From CALLVY01 sp937899855 (lineage in GTDB: Bacteria; Bacteroidota; Bacteroidia; Chitinophagales; Saprospiraceae): a DNA stretch of 51,244 nucleotides. A program made the position numbers and the translations under genes. Shown in pieces: positions 32,108 to 41,281 of this stretch. Under the pieces are notes generated by a model that was not told where the DNA came from, searched no databases, and worked only from the letters and a program-made list of their open reading frames with translations. Location of the stretch: assembly GCA_039820405.1 (NCBI GenBank), contig JBCBQC010000043.1, positions 1 through 51,244 on the forward strand. The letters run 5' to 3'. The stretch's first letter is position 1. Every line of letters starts with the position of its first letter.

Positions 32108-33127
32108 ATGTCACTAAAGGATCGAATCGAATTGCTCGTTGCCCTGGGCGAACACCTGGCCCAAGGTGACGCGGCCCTGGATGCCGTTATCCAACGGGCC
32201 TACATCCACAATCCCTGGTTTACCCCCGCCAATACCCGCCGTGCGTTAAAGGGCATCCGGGAGGCTTTTCTTCGGCGGGAGGCTCTCGAAGGGTGGATCC
32301 AACATTACATCCTGCGGGAGACGGCCCATCGACGGACGGTGGGGCTGGTACTGGCGGGCAATATTCCGCTGGTGGGCTTTCACGATGTGCTTGCGGTATG
32401 GATGACGGGGCACCGTTCCCAGATCAAGCTGTCGGACAAGGACCGGTTTTTAATCCCCTACCTGCTGGATTGGATGACGGCTCGGGAAGCTGCGGCGGCG
32501 GAGGATTTTGAGCTGGTGGAAAAATTGGAGGGCTACGACGCGGTAATCGCTACGGGGAGCAACAATTCGGCGCGTTATTTTGAAGCTTATTTCGGGCGCA
32601 AGCCCCACATCATTCGGCGCAATCGCAATGGGGTGGCGGTGCTGACGGGTAGAGAAACGGCGGCGGACCTGGCGGGGATCGCCGACGATGCCCTGGCCTA
32701 TTTTGGCTTGGGCTGTCGCAACGTCTCCAAACTTTACGTCCCGGAGGGGTATCGTTTTGAACCACTCTTGGAAGCGCTGCACGAACACCGCGAATTGGTC
32801 TTGCACAACAAGTACAAAAACAACTTCGACTACAATTACACCCTCTTAATCCTCAATCGGGTCGAACATCTGGCCAACGGTTGTGTTTTGCTAATCGAAG
32901 ATCGGGCCCTGCCCTCGCGTATCGCCTCCCTGCATTACGAGTATTACGCCGATGACGATCAGCTCCGTCGCGAATTGGGCGAGCGCACCGCCGACATCCA
33001 GTGCGTGGTGAGTGCGGAGGCCCTGGAGGGCTGGAATCGGATCGCTCCCGGTCAGGCCCAGCAACCGGGGCTGCGCGACTATGCGGACGGGGTAGATACC
33101 GTCCAATTTTTATTGGGACTCAACTGA
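32108..33127 (+). CDS. LuxC-like acyl-CoA reductase
   Basis: This 339-residue protein resembles the LuxC acyl-CoA reductase family, which reduces activated fatty acyl groups to aldehydes with NADPH. It shows the nucleotide-binding-like TVGLVLAGNIPLVGFHDVL, YDAVIATGSNN and a candidate catalytic Cys in YFGLGCRNVSKLYVP (C203), the site that forms the acyl thioester in LuxC. The protein is shorter than classical LuxC. No luciferase or other lux gene is present, so light emission is not implied. It starts 19 bp after rluD and ends 11 bp before nth, forming a probable operon of three. Confidence 0.85.
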   Translation: MSLKDRIELLVALGEHLAQGDAALDAVIQRAYIHNPWFTPANTRRALKGIREAFLRREALEGWIQHYILRETAHRRTVGLVLAGNIPLVGFHDVLAVWMTGHRSQIKLSDKDRFLIPYLLDWMTAREAAAAEDFELVEKLEGYDAVIATGSNNSARYFEAYFGRKPHIIRRNRNGVAVLTGRETAADLAGIADDALAYFGLGCRNVSKLYVPEGYRFEPLLEALHEHRELVLHNKYKNNFDYNYTLLILNRVEHLANGCVLLIEDRALPSRIASLHYEYYADDDQLRRELGERTADIQCVVSAEALEGWNRIAPGQAQQPGLRDYADGVDTVQFLLGLN

Positions 33128-33138
33128 AAAACGCCTCT

Positions 33139-33777
33139 ATGACCCGCCAGGAGAAAGCTAACGACATCGTCGAGATTTTAGAAGAATTGTACCCGGAAAC
33201 GCCCGTCCCCCTCGATCATCAAGATCCCTACACCTTGCTCATCGCCGTGCTCCTCTCGGCCCAGTGTACCGACGTACGGGTCAACAAAACTACTCCCGCC
33301 CTGTTCGCCCGGGCCTCCAGCCCTCAGGAAATGATCAAGGTACCCGTCCCCGAAATTGAGAACATCATTCGCCCCTGCGGCTTGGCCCCGCGCAAATCCA
33401 AGGCCATCTCCAAACTGTCCCATATCCTGCTTGATAAATACGATGGGGAAGTGCCCGTCGACTTAGAGGCCCTCGAAGAATTGCCCGGCGTGGGTCACAA
33501 AACCGCCTCGGTCGTCATTTCCCAAGCCTTTGGCATTCCCGCTTTTCCGGTCGATACGCACATCCACCGACTGGCCCATCGTTGGACCTTGAGTACGGGA
33601 AAAAATGTGGTCAAAACCGAGACCGATCTAAAAAAGGTCTTCCCCCGCGAAAAGTGGAACAAGCTGCACCTACAAATCATCTTCTTCGGTCGGGAGTACT
33701 GCCCCGCTCGCGGACACGATCCCCGCACCTGCCCGATCTGTAGCCGCTACGGTCGGAAGAGTTTGTTTAAGAATTAA
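33139..33777 (+). CDS. nth: Endonuclease III DNA glycosylase, unusual Cys pattern
   Basis: This 212-residue enzyme removes oxidised pyrimidines and cuts the abasic site. The helix-hairpin-helix with catalytic Lys is LPGVGHKTASVV (K121) and the catalytic Asp is in FPVDTHIHRL (D139). The C-terminal cysteines are C188, C198 and C201 (spacing x9, x2), not the usual C-x6-C-x2-C-x5-C ligand set of the iron-sulfur cluster, so a normal 4Fe-4S cluster is doubtful. The ATG at 33139 is chosen; a longer open frame starting at 33001 lies inside the upstream reductase gene. Confidence 0.9.
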   Translation: MTRQEKANDIVEILEELYPETPVPLDHQDPYTLLIAVLLSAQCTDVRVNKTTPALFARASSPQEMIKVPVPEIENIIRPCGLAPRKSKAISKLSHILLDKYDGEVPVDLEALEELPGVGHKTASVVISQAFGIPAFPVDTHIHRLAHRWTLSTGKNVVKTETDLKKVFPREKWNKLHLQIIFFGREYCPARGHDPRTCPICSRYGRKSLFKN

Positions 33778-33794
33778 AAAAGGAGGGCGCCACC

Positions 33795-36257
33795 TCAGAA
33801 CGGATAACCAACCGCCAGGTTGGCGTTGAGGTCGTTAAAGCTAAAGGGATCCCAGTCGGGAAACCATTCCTTGGTACTCGGCTCCCGCAGTTTCAAACCC
33901 AGATCAAAGCGAAGGATGAAATAGGAAAAGTCCCACCGCAAGCCAAAGCCCGTACCCACGGCAATTTGATCCAAGAAGCCATCGGTCGCCTCTCCCGTTC
34001 CCGGGTCGATACCGCGAATGAGATTAAACTGGCTGTTGGGGCGCTCGTCATCACTGTCCAGCGACCAAATGTTTCCCATATCGAGAAAAAAGGCACCGTC
34101 AAAGCTGCCGATCAAATTGAAGCGGTACTCCAGGTTGACCTCGATCTTAAAATCGGCGGTCTGAAAAAAGGCCAGGTTGGTCGCCGACGAATCGGGAGAG
34201 GGGGCGAGGTAACTGCCGGGTCCCAGCTCGCGAATTTGCCAAGCCCGCATGCTGTTTCCCCCACCGAGAAAAAACTGCTTGACGTAGGGCACCTGACTGG
34301 AGAAGCCGTAGGGCCGTGTCACGCCGGTATTGAGTCGAAAGACCAGGGTTTGCTGGTCGGTGAATTTTCGGTAATAACGCAGGTCCAGATCGACTTTTAG
34401 AAATTGCTCGAAGCGAAAATCGTTGAGGATTTGGAAGGTATCGCTGCGGTTGCTGAGGCCATTGTAAATCTGATTGGCCCCCCAAGCTTCCAGACCGGAC
34501 AGCTCAAAAAAGCCATTGAAAAACCACGATTCCCCGAGTGGACTGACCTTACTCGTAAAAGTGTAGTTGAAGTCGCTAAAGAAAATTCCGGTAAACAGCT
34601 GGCGGTCCTGGCTCAGGCGGAGAAAATCGTTGTTGTTCAGAATCTCCCGGTAGATACTGGTGATGGAGGAATCGGGAATAAAAAAGAGGGTAAAGCCCGT
34701 GTGGTTGATGACGAAGTTGTGCTGCGGGCTGGGGGTAAATTCGTAGCCAAAGGAGGCATTGTAGGAGTTTTCCAAAAAGAGCGTCGAGATATTGCGGATG
34801 CTAAAATTGGCACTGATCCGCGTTTTGGCGGTTTCTCGCAGTTGGCGGTAAAAGTCATCGATCAAATACTTGGGTTCTCCCGTAATCGTCTGGCGCCCCA
34901 CGCGGATTTTGTTCAGCAATTTGTAAGGGCCGGTCCAGGGCACGTAGCGGGGGAGAAACAGGCCAAAGGTATAGGACGCATCGGCGGAATAAATGAGATT
35001 GCCGGGATTGTCAAATTCTCGGAGGTTGAGCTCAATACCCGCCGTGATCCGGTGATCGAGTAGCGTAGCGTTGCGAAAGAGGTTCCAGTTGCGGTAGTTG
35101 GCCCCCAGTGAGGTGCCGATCAGGGCGACCCCCTCCTGAGCTACGGTATAGTTGGAATTGTTGAATTCAAAGTCGCCACCGAGTTCGAGCTTTTTGCGGG
35201 GGGTGAGGTAGATGTCAATGTGGAGGACGTCTGCGCGTAGCGAATCCAGGCGGGGAGCGATGGAAATACCACGGAAGTTGTTGAGTCGGTTGAGTTGGAG
35301 TTTGGTCTTATCGAGATTTTCCAGTCGGTAGAGATCACCCGTTTTTAGGAAGACGGAACGCTCAATGGTATTTGGCTTGATGTTCAGCTCGGCGTTGTAG
35401 GAGCGGTAATGAATGCCGTTGAGGGTGGTATCGGGGAGGTTGGCCTCTTCGTCGCCGGGATAGTAATTGGGGTAGACGTTGATCTGGCCGATGTGGAAAA
35501 TGGGGTGTTGCTCGCGGTCGCGAGGGGGAAACACTTCGAGCCGCACGGATACCCGGCGGCCGGTACTATCGGCGCGGAGGACGTCCACAAAGCTGCGGTC
35601 AAACTGGTAGTAACCCCGGTTGCGGAGTAGGCGAACGATGCGTGCCACTTCGGCATTGTAGGCGCTGGCGCTGACGTGCTCGCCCACTTCCAGCAGGCTT
35701 TCGTCGCGGTGGCTTTCCAGGATGCGTTGGACCTTGCTGTCGAAGGAGAAAAAGCTCACGGTGTCCAGGGTATAGGCCCGGTCGGTTTGGACGCGGTACA
35801 CCACTTCGACTTTATGCTGTCGGACGTGTTGGGTATCGTGGGTGACTCGGGCATCAAAAAAGCCCAGGTTGTTGAGGTAGTACTCCATCGACTGCGCCGT
35901 CTCGGCGGCCAGCTTGGGTTTGTAGATGGCGGGTTTTTCCCCGATGGTGCGCCGGATGAGGTTTTTAAAACGTCCCCTCTTTTTGGGCTTCTTCTTACTC
36001 ATCGCGTGATAGATGCCTTCGCGGGGGAAGAAAAACAAGTAATTGCTATTGGGCTTTTGCTTTTCGAGGGTCGTCAGTTCGTAACGCAGGTTGCGGACGT
36101 GGCGCTCTTTTTTGGGGAAATCCAGGTCGATGGTATTCTTGTGGAGTAATCTTTCGCCCTTCTGTGGAATTTTGCTAGTATTACAACTGCTAGCGACTAG
36201 CCCCACCGCCAGCAGCGCCATGAAAATCATAACCGTTGGATACCGCTTCTGATTCAT
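33795..36257 (-). CDS. tamL: TamL-type Omp85 outer-membrane lipoprotein
   Basis: This 820-residue protein has a lipoprotein signal (MNQKRYPTVMIFMALLAVGLVASSC, Cys25) followed by NTSKIPQKGERLLHKNTI, typical of TamL, the lipidated Bacteroidota version of TamA. Residues about 40-400 hold POTRA-like alpha/beta repeats, and about 430-820 form the 16-stranded Omp85 barrel. These include a VPYVKQFFLGGGNSMRAWQIRELGPGSY loop (the conserved lid/strand region) and the aromatic end AVGYPF. TamL works with TamB in outer-membrane biogenesis; tamB is not in the window. Divergent from the SpoU methyltransferase gene, 49 bp apart. Confidence 0.9.
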   Translation of the reverse strand: MNQKRYPTVMIFMALLAVGLVASSCNTSKIPQKGERLLHKNTIDLDFPKKERHVRNLRYELTTLEKQKPNSNYLFFFPREGIYHAMSKKKPKKRGRFKNLIRRTIGEKPAIYKPKLAAETAQSMEYYLNNLGFFDARVTHDTQHVRQHKVEVVYRVQTDRAYTLDTVSFFSFDSKVQRILESHRDESLLEVGEHVSASAYNAEVARIVRLLRNRGYYQFDRSFVDVLRADSTGRRVSVRLEVFPPRDREQHPIFHIGQINVYPNYYPGDEEANLPDTTLNGIHYRSYNAELNIKPNTIERSVFLKTGDLYRLENLDKTKLQLNRLNNFRGISIAPRLDSLRADVLHIDIYLTPRKKLELGGDFEFNNSNYTVAQEGVALIGTSLGANYRNWNLFRNATLLDHRITAGIELNLREFDNPGNLIYSADASYTFGLFLPRYVPWTGPYKLLNKIRVGRQTITGEPKYLIDDFYRQLRETAKTRISANFSIRNISTLFLENSYNASFGYEFTPSPQHNFVINHTGFTLFFIPDSSITSIYREILNNNDFLRLSQDRQLFTGIFFSDFNYTFTSKVSPLGESWFFNGFFELSGLEAWGANQIYNGLSNRSDTFQILNDFRFEQFLKVDLDLRYYRKFTDQQTLVFRLNTGVTRPYGFSSQVPYVKQFFLGGGNSMRAWQIRELGPGSYLAPSPDSSATNLAFFQTADFKIEVNLEYRFNLIGSFDGAFFLDMGNIWSLDSDDERPNSQFNLIRGIDPGTGEATDGFLDQIAVGTGFGLRWDFSYFILRFDLGLKLREPSTKEWFPDWDPFSFNDLNANLAVGYPF

Positions 36258-36306
36258 GTTGTGATTTACTCTTTGGTACTTGGAAATGCCCTAAAATTTA
36301 TCCTTG

Positions 36307-37086
36307 ATGAACGCTCCCGGACTGTCCAAAAATAAGCTGAAATACCTGCGCGCGCTGCGGCAGAAAAAGTACCGGCAAAAGTATGATAAATTTATCGTTG
36401 AAGGCGACAAAATCGCCCGCGAATTCTTACTACAGCAGCGCTATGGCATAGAGTGGATCATTGCCTTGCCCCACTGGGTTGAAACGCATCAAAAGTTGCT
36501 CCAAGTACATTTTAACAAAATCCTAACCGTTTCGGAAGCCGAACTCCAGCAAATTTCCCTCCTCCACACCCCCAACCAGGTCCTCCTCGTCGCCGACCGT
36601 TTCTCCTGGTCCCTCGACCCCGAGCGCCTCGGCCGGGGCCTCTCCCTCTACCTCGACGGCATCCGCGATCCCGGCAATTTGGGTACCATCATCCGAATTG
36701 CCGATTGGTTTGGCTTGGATTATATTTTTTGCAGCCCCGATTGCGTTGAGGAATATATGCCCAAAGTCGTCCAATCCGCAATGGGGGCCCTGCTGCGGGT
36801 GCCCGTCCTACAGCGAGAGCTGGCCGAACTGCGCGCCCTCCAACCCCACCTACCGATCTGTGGAACAGTATTGGATGGGGACAATGTATTTGAGCAGCCC
36901 CTCCCCAAAGCGGCCCTCCTCGTGGTGGGCAACGAAAGCCGCGGGGTCTCAGCAGCGGTACGCGAGCAACTGACACAGCGACTCCGCATTCCCGCCCACC
37001 TTGGCGGGGGCGCCGAGTCGCTCAATGCCGCCGTAGCTACGGGCATTTTTTGTGCCCAGTTTCGCCACCGCCCCCGGACACAATGA
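36307..37086 (+). CDS. SpoU/TrmH-family RNA 2'-O-methyltransferase
   Basis: This 259-residue protein is a SPOUT-class methyltransferase. An N-terminal substrate-binding part (KLKYLRALRQKKYRQKYDKFIVEGDKIARE) is followed by the trefoil-knot domain with LDGIRDPGNLGTIIRIADWFG, SPDCVEEYMPKVVQSAMGALLRVPV, LLVVGNESRGVS and the terminal IPAHLGGGAESLNAAVATGIFCAQF. Family members 2'-O-methylate rRNA or tRNA; RlmB and TsnR-like enzymes are the nearest known types. The ATG at 36307 is preferred over a preceding in-frame TTG. Confidence 0.9.
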   Translation: MNAPGLSKNKLKYLRALRQKKYRQKYDKFIVEGDKIAREFLLQQRYGIEWIIALPHWVETHQKLLQVHFNKILTVSEAELQQISLLHTPNQVLLVADRFSWSLDPERLGRGLSLYLDGIRDPGNLGTIIRIADWFGLDYIFCSPDCVEEYMPKVVQSAMGALLRVPVLQRELAELRALQPHLPICGTVLDGDNVFEQPLPKAALLVVGNESRGVSAAVREQLTQRLRIPAHLGGGAESLNAAVATGIFCAQFRHRPRTQ

Positions 37087-37092
37087 TACCCA

Positions 37093-37602
37093 ATGTCGGA
37101 AGAAAACCAATTTCCACTCGATGCCGATCAAGCCCGCAATCCCGAACGCGAAGCCCGCCGCCGGGGCAGTCGACGCCGACTGGCCTTTTTCCTCGAACTC
37201 ATCCCCCTCTGTATCCTGCTCACCGCCTTTGGGCTGCGCTACTGGGATTTACCGATTTGGTGGTGGTTCTTTGCCGTCGGAGCGGTGATGGCTTGTCTAA
37301 ACTACTTGTTTATCTCCTGGTTTTTCTTTCGCCCCCAAACCCACAACACCGTCGAACTGCTGGTCACCTTCGGCTTTGCCGTTTGCTTTGGCCTCGGCAT
37401 TCTGGGCATTTTTCTCCGCCTCCAATCTTGGGAAGGCGGTACCACGGTGTACCACCTCGCCCTGGCCGGGGCCAGCCTGCTTTTTCTCTTTTCCGCCTTT
37501 ATGCTGCTGTACCACATCCGTCGTGAAAAGAAAAGCTGGTTTTACCGAATCAGCCTGGCCCGCTTCCTGATTTTGATCGTGATCTTGTTGCGTTTGATTT
37601 AA
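37093..37602 (+). CDS. Unknown membrane protein
   Basis: This 169-residue protein has a charged N-terminal tail (about residues 1-28, Arg-rich), then four hydrophobic helices at about 30-46, 54-76, 87-106 and 122-142, and a basic/hydrophobic C-terminal segment (LARFLILIVILLRLI) that may be a fifth. It begins 6 bp after the methyltransferase stop and is followed by a terminator, so the two form a unit. No functional motif is seen. Confidence 0.75.
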   Translation: MSEENQFPLDADQARNPEREARRRGSRRRLAFFLELIPLCILLTAFGLRYWDLPIWWWFFAVGAVMACLNYLFISWFFFRPQTHNTVELLVTFGFAVCFGLGILGIFLRLQSWEGGTTVYHLALAGASLLFLFSAFMLLYHIRREKKSWFYRISLARFLILIVILLRLI

Positions 37603-37625
37603 CACCCACCCCAAGCCCCAAAAGT

Positions 37626-37662
37626 AAAACCCCGACTCCAAATACTTGGCCGCCGGGGTTTT
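37626..37662. terminator. Bidirectional intrinsic terminator
   Basis: AAAACCCCG (37626-37634) pairs with CGGGGTTTT (37654-37662), with A and T runs at both ends. It lies between two convergent genes and can serve both. Confidence 0.8.
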
Positions 37663-37694
37663 GCTTGTTCCTAAGGAAGTCCAACTGGAGAGCT

Positions 37695-38822
37695 CTACAA
37701 GAGCTTGAGTAGCTCTTGCTCCAGGTTGTTTCGCGGATTCACCGCGGCGATCTTACCATCGCGGTCGATGAGGAAGGTCCGTGGGATACCGCGTACGCCG
37801 TAGACGCTAGCCGGTACCGATTCCCACTTTTTCAGGTCGCTGACGTGGTAATCCCATTCCAAGCCATCCTTTTGAATGGCCTGTACCCAACGCTGCTTTT
37901 GCCGCTTCATCTGCTCTTCCAGCTGACCGGGGTTGTTTTGGAAACGGTTTTTGGTACGGGTATCCATACCATCAAGCGATACGCTGTAGACCGTAAAGCC
38001 TTTGTCGCGGTACTTTTTGTAGGTTTCCACCACGTGGGGGTTTGCCCGGCGGCAGGGACCGCACCAGCTGGCCCAAAAATCGAGGAGTACGACCTTGCCT
38101 TGCAGGTCCGATAGGCGGTAGGTTTTGCCGTCGGGGCTGGGCAGTTCGATATCGGGAGCGGGTTGACCGATTTTAACCCGATCAGTGGCGCGCCGTTGGG
38201 CGAATTGCTTTTCCAAGCCCGCCACGAAGCTATTGTAATCACCCGAATAAGGGGATTTGTTGTTCGAGGTAGTCAGGCCCTGGGCCGCAGCTTTGAGGGT
38301 CGGTAGGTACTTCTCGTCGGTAGAGAGGTATTGCATGGCGACGAGCGCGGCGGTCAGGGGGTGTTCGATGTCTTTGACCTCGTTGACCAGCCCATCCCGC
38401 GTGACTTCTTTGCTGCGGAAGCGTTTTTGGATATCGGCGTATTGTTGTGCAGTGGGCGATCCCGTGATGCTCAACTTACCCGTCGTCATATCGTCGAGGC
38501 TACCACTGATGGTGACCATCTTTTCGCTACCGTCGAAGATCATTTGGGCCCGTTTGGCTCCGATTCGGAGGCGGTAGAGGCCTTCTTCGAGGCCCTCGGG
38601 CTTGTTGATGCTGAAGGAGCCATCTTCGGCGATTTCCGTCTTGCCGATCGGCGTTGCCTGGTTGTTGAGGCTAATGTGATCGAAAAAGGCTTGGAGATTC
38701 GCCGCATCGCTGATGTTGCCTTCGATGGTGACTCCGGGAGGGGTGGGTTCTTCACAGCTCGTTAGGCTGACGGCGCTTACCAGCAGTAGGCCAGCCAGGA
38801 AGAGAAAGAAATTATTTTTCAT
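37695..38822 (-). CDS. TlpA-like thioredoxin lipoprotein with DUF4369-type N-terminal domain
   Basis: This 375-residue protein has a lipoprotein signal (MKNNFFLFLAGLLLVSAVSLTSC, Cys23). The N-terminal domain (about 30-130) is beta-rich (VTIEGNISDAANLQAFFDHISL, YRLRIGAKRAQMIFDG) and of the DUF4369 type. The C-terminal thioredoxin fold (about 235-375) carries WASWCGPCRRANPHVV with the redox pair CGPC and a cis-Pro in GVRGIPRTFLID. It would reduce or exchange disulfides on the periplasmic side of the envelope. The start is the ATG at 38822; a longer frame from 38843 is less likely because of the signal. Confidence 0.9.
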   Translation of the reverse strand: MKNNFFLFLAGLLLVSAVSLTSCEEPTPPGVTIEGNISDAANLQAFFDHISLNNQATPIGKTEIAEDGSFSINKPEGLEEGLYRLRIGAKRAQMIFDGSEKMVTISGSLDDMTTGKLSITGSPTAQQYADIQKRFRSKEVTRDGLVNEVKDIEHPLTAALVAMQYLSTDEKYLPTLKAAAQGLTTSNNKSPYSGDYNSFVAGLEKQFAQRRATDRVKIGQPAPDIELPSPDGKTYRLSDLQGKVVLLDFWASWCGPCRRANPHVVETYKKYRDKGFTVYSVSLDGMDTRTKNRFQNNPGQLEEQMKRQKQRWVQAIQKDGLEWDYHVSDLKKWESVPASVYGVRGIPRTFLIDRDGKIAAVNPRNNLEQELLKLL

Positions 38823-38954
38823 TTTAAAAAATTTTATGTGCATTGAAATGGGTGCCCTTTTGTGGATTGGCTCCCGGAAGCGGTTTAGTACTCCTTAGTA
38901 ATCCCGGAATTCCCGCGGTACGAGCGCGGTACAATCATCCCCAAACGGGCTCCG

Positions 38955-41192
38955 TTACGAGGCCTCCAGACGTTGTCCGAGGCTGTGGTCGTAAATATTT
39001 CTCCAATCGAGTAGTGGTCCAAAGTCGCGATCGTCAATGATCAGATTTTTACCAAAAACTTCACCAAGTTTTGTACACTCAACGTCCCGTTGCGCCATAA
39101 GGTTGAGGAAGGAAGTTTCCCGAGCTTTTTTTACCGAAACGATTACTCGACTCTGGCTCTCGCCGAATAAAAAGGCATCCGTTCGCATTCCGGGGCGGGT
39201 GCTGACCTTGAATCCGCGATTGCCAGCCATGGCACTTTCCGCCAAACATACGAAGATTCCACCTTCCGAAACGTCATGAGCCGAGACAATTAACTCATTT
39301 TGGATCAATTTTTTGACTACGGCCTGTAGCGCAAACTCCTCTTCCAAATCGAAATGGGGAACCGGAGAAAGGGCAACTCCGTGGACTTCTTGCAAGTACA
39401 CCGAGCTATTGAGGTCTTCTCGGGTGGCTCCCAGGATGTAAATTTGGTCATCTTCTTCCTTAAAGTCAAGCGTCATTTGCATTTCGGCATCGTCCAAAAT
39501 CCCCAACATGCCGATGGTGGGGGTGGGATTGACGGGCTCGGTCTGGTTTTCAAAAACCGATTGATTGTAAAAGCTGACGTTGCCCCCCGTTACGGGGGTA
39601 TTGAAGCGACGGCAGGCGGCGCCCATGCCTTTGATGGCGTGAACGAATTGCCAGTAGACCTCGGGATTGTAGGGGTTGCCAAAATTGAGGCAGTTGGTGA
39701 TGGCCACGGGCTCTCCACCCGAGCAAACGATATTGCGCGCCGCCTCGGCCACGGCGATCATCGTACCAACGTAAGGATCAGCCTTGACGTAGCTGGAATT
39801 GCAATCGGTCGTGACGGCGAGGGCCTTATTGCTACCTTTGACGCGGACGATGGCCGCATCGGAAGGTCGGTTGGTACTCATGGTATTGGTGCGGACCATC
39901 GAGTCGTACTGTTCATAGATCCACCGCTTGGAGGCGACGTTGGGCGAGGCAAAAATTTGGCGGGCCGTCGCCACTAGGTCGCTCGGCTCGGCAATGGTGC
40001 TGGCGTCAAAAGCCGCCAAATCGGCCCGGTAGCTGGGCTCTTGGAACTCGCGGTCGTACACGGGAGCGCCCCCACCCAAAACCAGGGGGTCGGCCGGAAC
40101 GTCGGCCACGACTTCTCCATTTTCCATAAAAACCAAGCGACCCGTATCGGTTACCTCCCCAATGTGTTCACACTCCAAGTCCCACTTGTCGAAGATGTCG
40201 TACAACAGGTGCTCTTTGCCTTTTTCCGCTACGATCAGCATCCGCTCCTGGCTCTCGCTCAGCAAAATTTCGAAGGGTTTCATGTTGGCCTGTCGCGTCG
40301 GAACTTGGTCCAGGTGGATCAACATGCCCGTACCGCTTTTGGCACTCATCTCCGAGGTAGAGCAGGTAATGCCCGCCGCACCCATGTCCTGCATCCCCAC
40401 AATGGCGCCGGTTTTGATGGCTTCCAAGGAAGCTTCCAGGAGCAATTTTTCCTGAAAGGGATCGCCCACCTGTACGGCGGGTAAGTCTTCCGCCGAATCC
40501 TCCGTGAGGTCCGCCGAGGCGAAGGTCGCCCCGTGGATGCCATCCTTACCCGTAGCCGAACCCACAATCAGCACTGGATTGCCCGGTCCGTCGGCCACGG
40601 CCGATACCGTTTCCCCCACCTTTACGATGCCCACCGACATGGCATTGACCAGAATGTTCTGGTTGTAGCAATCGTTGAAGTAGACCTCGCCTCCTACGGT
40701 AGGTACTCCAAAGCAGTTGCCGTAGTGACCGATACCACTCACGACGCCTTCGACGAGGTGTTTGGTACGGGCCAGGTCGACATTGCCAAAACGCAGGGAA
40801 TTGAGGGCCGCAATCGGGCGGGCGCCCATCGTAAAAATATCGCGGTGAATACCTCCCACGCCGGTAGCGGCCCCTTGGAAGGGTTCGATCGCCGAGGGGT
40901 GGTTGTGCGATTCGATCTTAAAGGCACAGGCCAGCCCACCACCAATGTCTACCAATCCCGCATTTTCCTCTCCGGCTCCGACGAGGAGGCGCGCCCCATC
41001 GCGGGGTAAAGTCTTGAGGTATTTGATGGAGTTTTTGTAAGAACAGTGCTCCGACCACATGACCGAAAAAATACTCAGTTCGGTAAAATTGGGTTGGCGA
41101 CCCATGATTTCGATGATGCGTTCGTATTCTTCGGCATTGAGCCCCAAGTTTTGAGCGACTTGGAGGTTGACGACGGGTTCGGTGGTCTGCAT
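38955..41192 (-). CDS. purL: Phosphoribosylformylglycinamidine synthase subunit PurL
   Basis: This 745-residue enzyme catalyses the FGAR to FGAM step of purine synthesis. Its length matches the small, multi-subunit PurL (the Bacillus type), which works with separate PurQ and PurS subunits not seen here. Sequence marks are IFSVMWSEHCSYKNS, FKIESHNHPSAIEPFQGAATGVGGIHRDIFTMGARPIAALNSLRFG (broken here into shorter motifs), GSATGKDGIHGATFAS, GMQDMGAAGITCSTSEM and a second half with AVTTDCNSSYVKADP and SAHDVSEGGIFVCLAE. It stands alone, far from purE-purK. ATG at 41192. Confidence 0.95.
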   Translation of the reverse strand: MQTTEPVVNLQVAQNLGLNAEEYERIIEIMGRQPNFTELSIFSVMWSEHCSYKNSIKYLKTLPRDGARLLVGAGEENAGLVDIGGGLACAFKIESHNHPSAIEPFQGAATGVGGIHRDIFTMGARPIAALNSLRFGNVDLARTKHLVEGVVSGIGHYGNCFGVPTVGGEVYFNDCYNQNILVNAMSVGIVKVGETVSAVADGPGNPVLIVGSATGKDGIHGATFASADLTEDSAEDLPAVQVGDPFQEKLLLEASLEAIKTGAIVGMQDMGAAGITCSTSEMSAKSGTGMLIHLDQVPTRQANMKPFEILLSESQERMLIVAEKGKEHLLYDIFDKWDLECEHIGEVTDTGRLVFMENGEVVADVPADPLVLGGGAPVYDREFQEPSYRADLAAFDASTIAEPSDLVATARQIFASPNVASKRWIYEQYDSMVRTNTMSTNRPSDAAIVRVKGSNKALAVTTDCNSSYVKADPYVGTMIAVAEAARNIVCSGGEPVAITNCLNFGNPYNPEVYWQFVHAIKGMGAACRRFNTPVTGGNVSFYNQSVFENQTEPVNPTPTIGMLGILDDAEMQMTLDFKEEDDQIYILGATREDLNSSVYLQEVHGVALSPVPHFDLEEEFALQAVVKKLIQNELIVSAHDVSEGGIFVCLAESAMAGNRGFKVSTRPGMRTDAFLFGESQSRVIVSVKKARETSFLNLMAQRDVECTKLGEVFGKNLIIDDRDFGPLLDWRNIYDHSLGQRLEAS

Positions 41193-41281
41193 AATTGGGC
41201 AGCGGATTTTTTACAGGTTCGGAAAGCTGCAAAGATAACATTCCACCCTAACTTCGCCAATCGACCGATCGAATAAATGGT

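Noticed and set aside
32108..33127. Bioluminescence cluster suggested by the LuxC-like protein
   Set aside because: No luxA, luxB, luxD or luxE gene is nearby; LuxC-like reductases are common in Bacteroidota without light production.
34404..35063. Plus-strand open frame opposite tamL
   Set aside because: Antisense to an intact Omp85 gene and without domain features.
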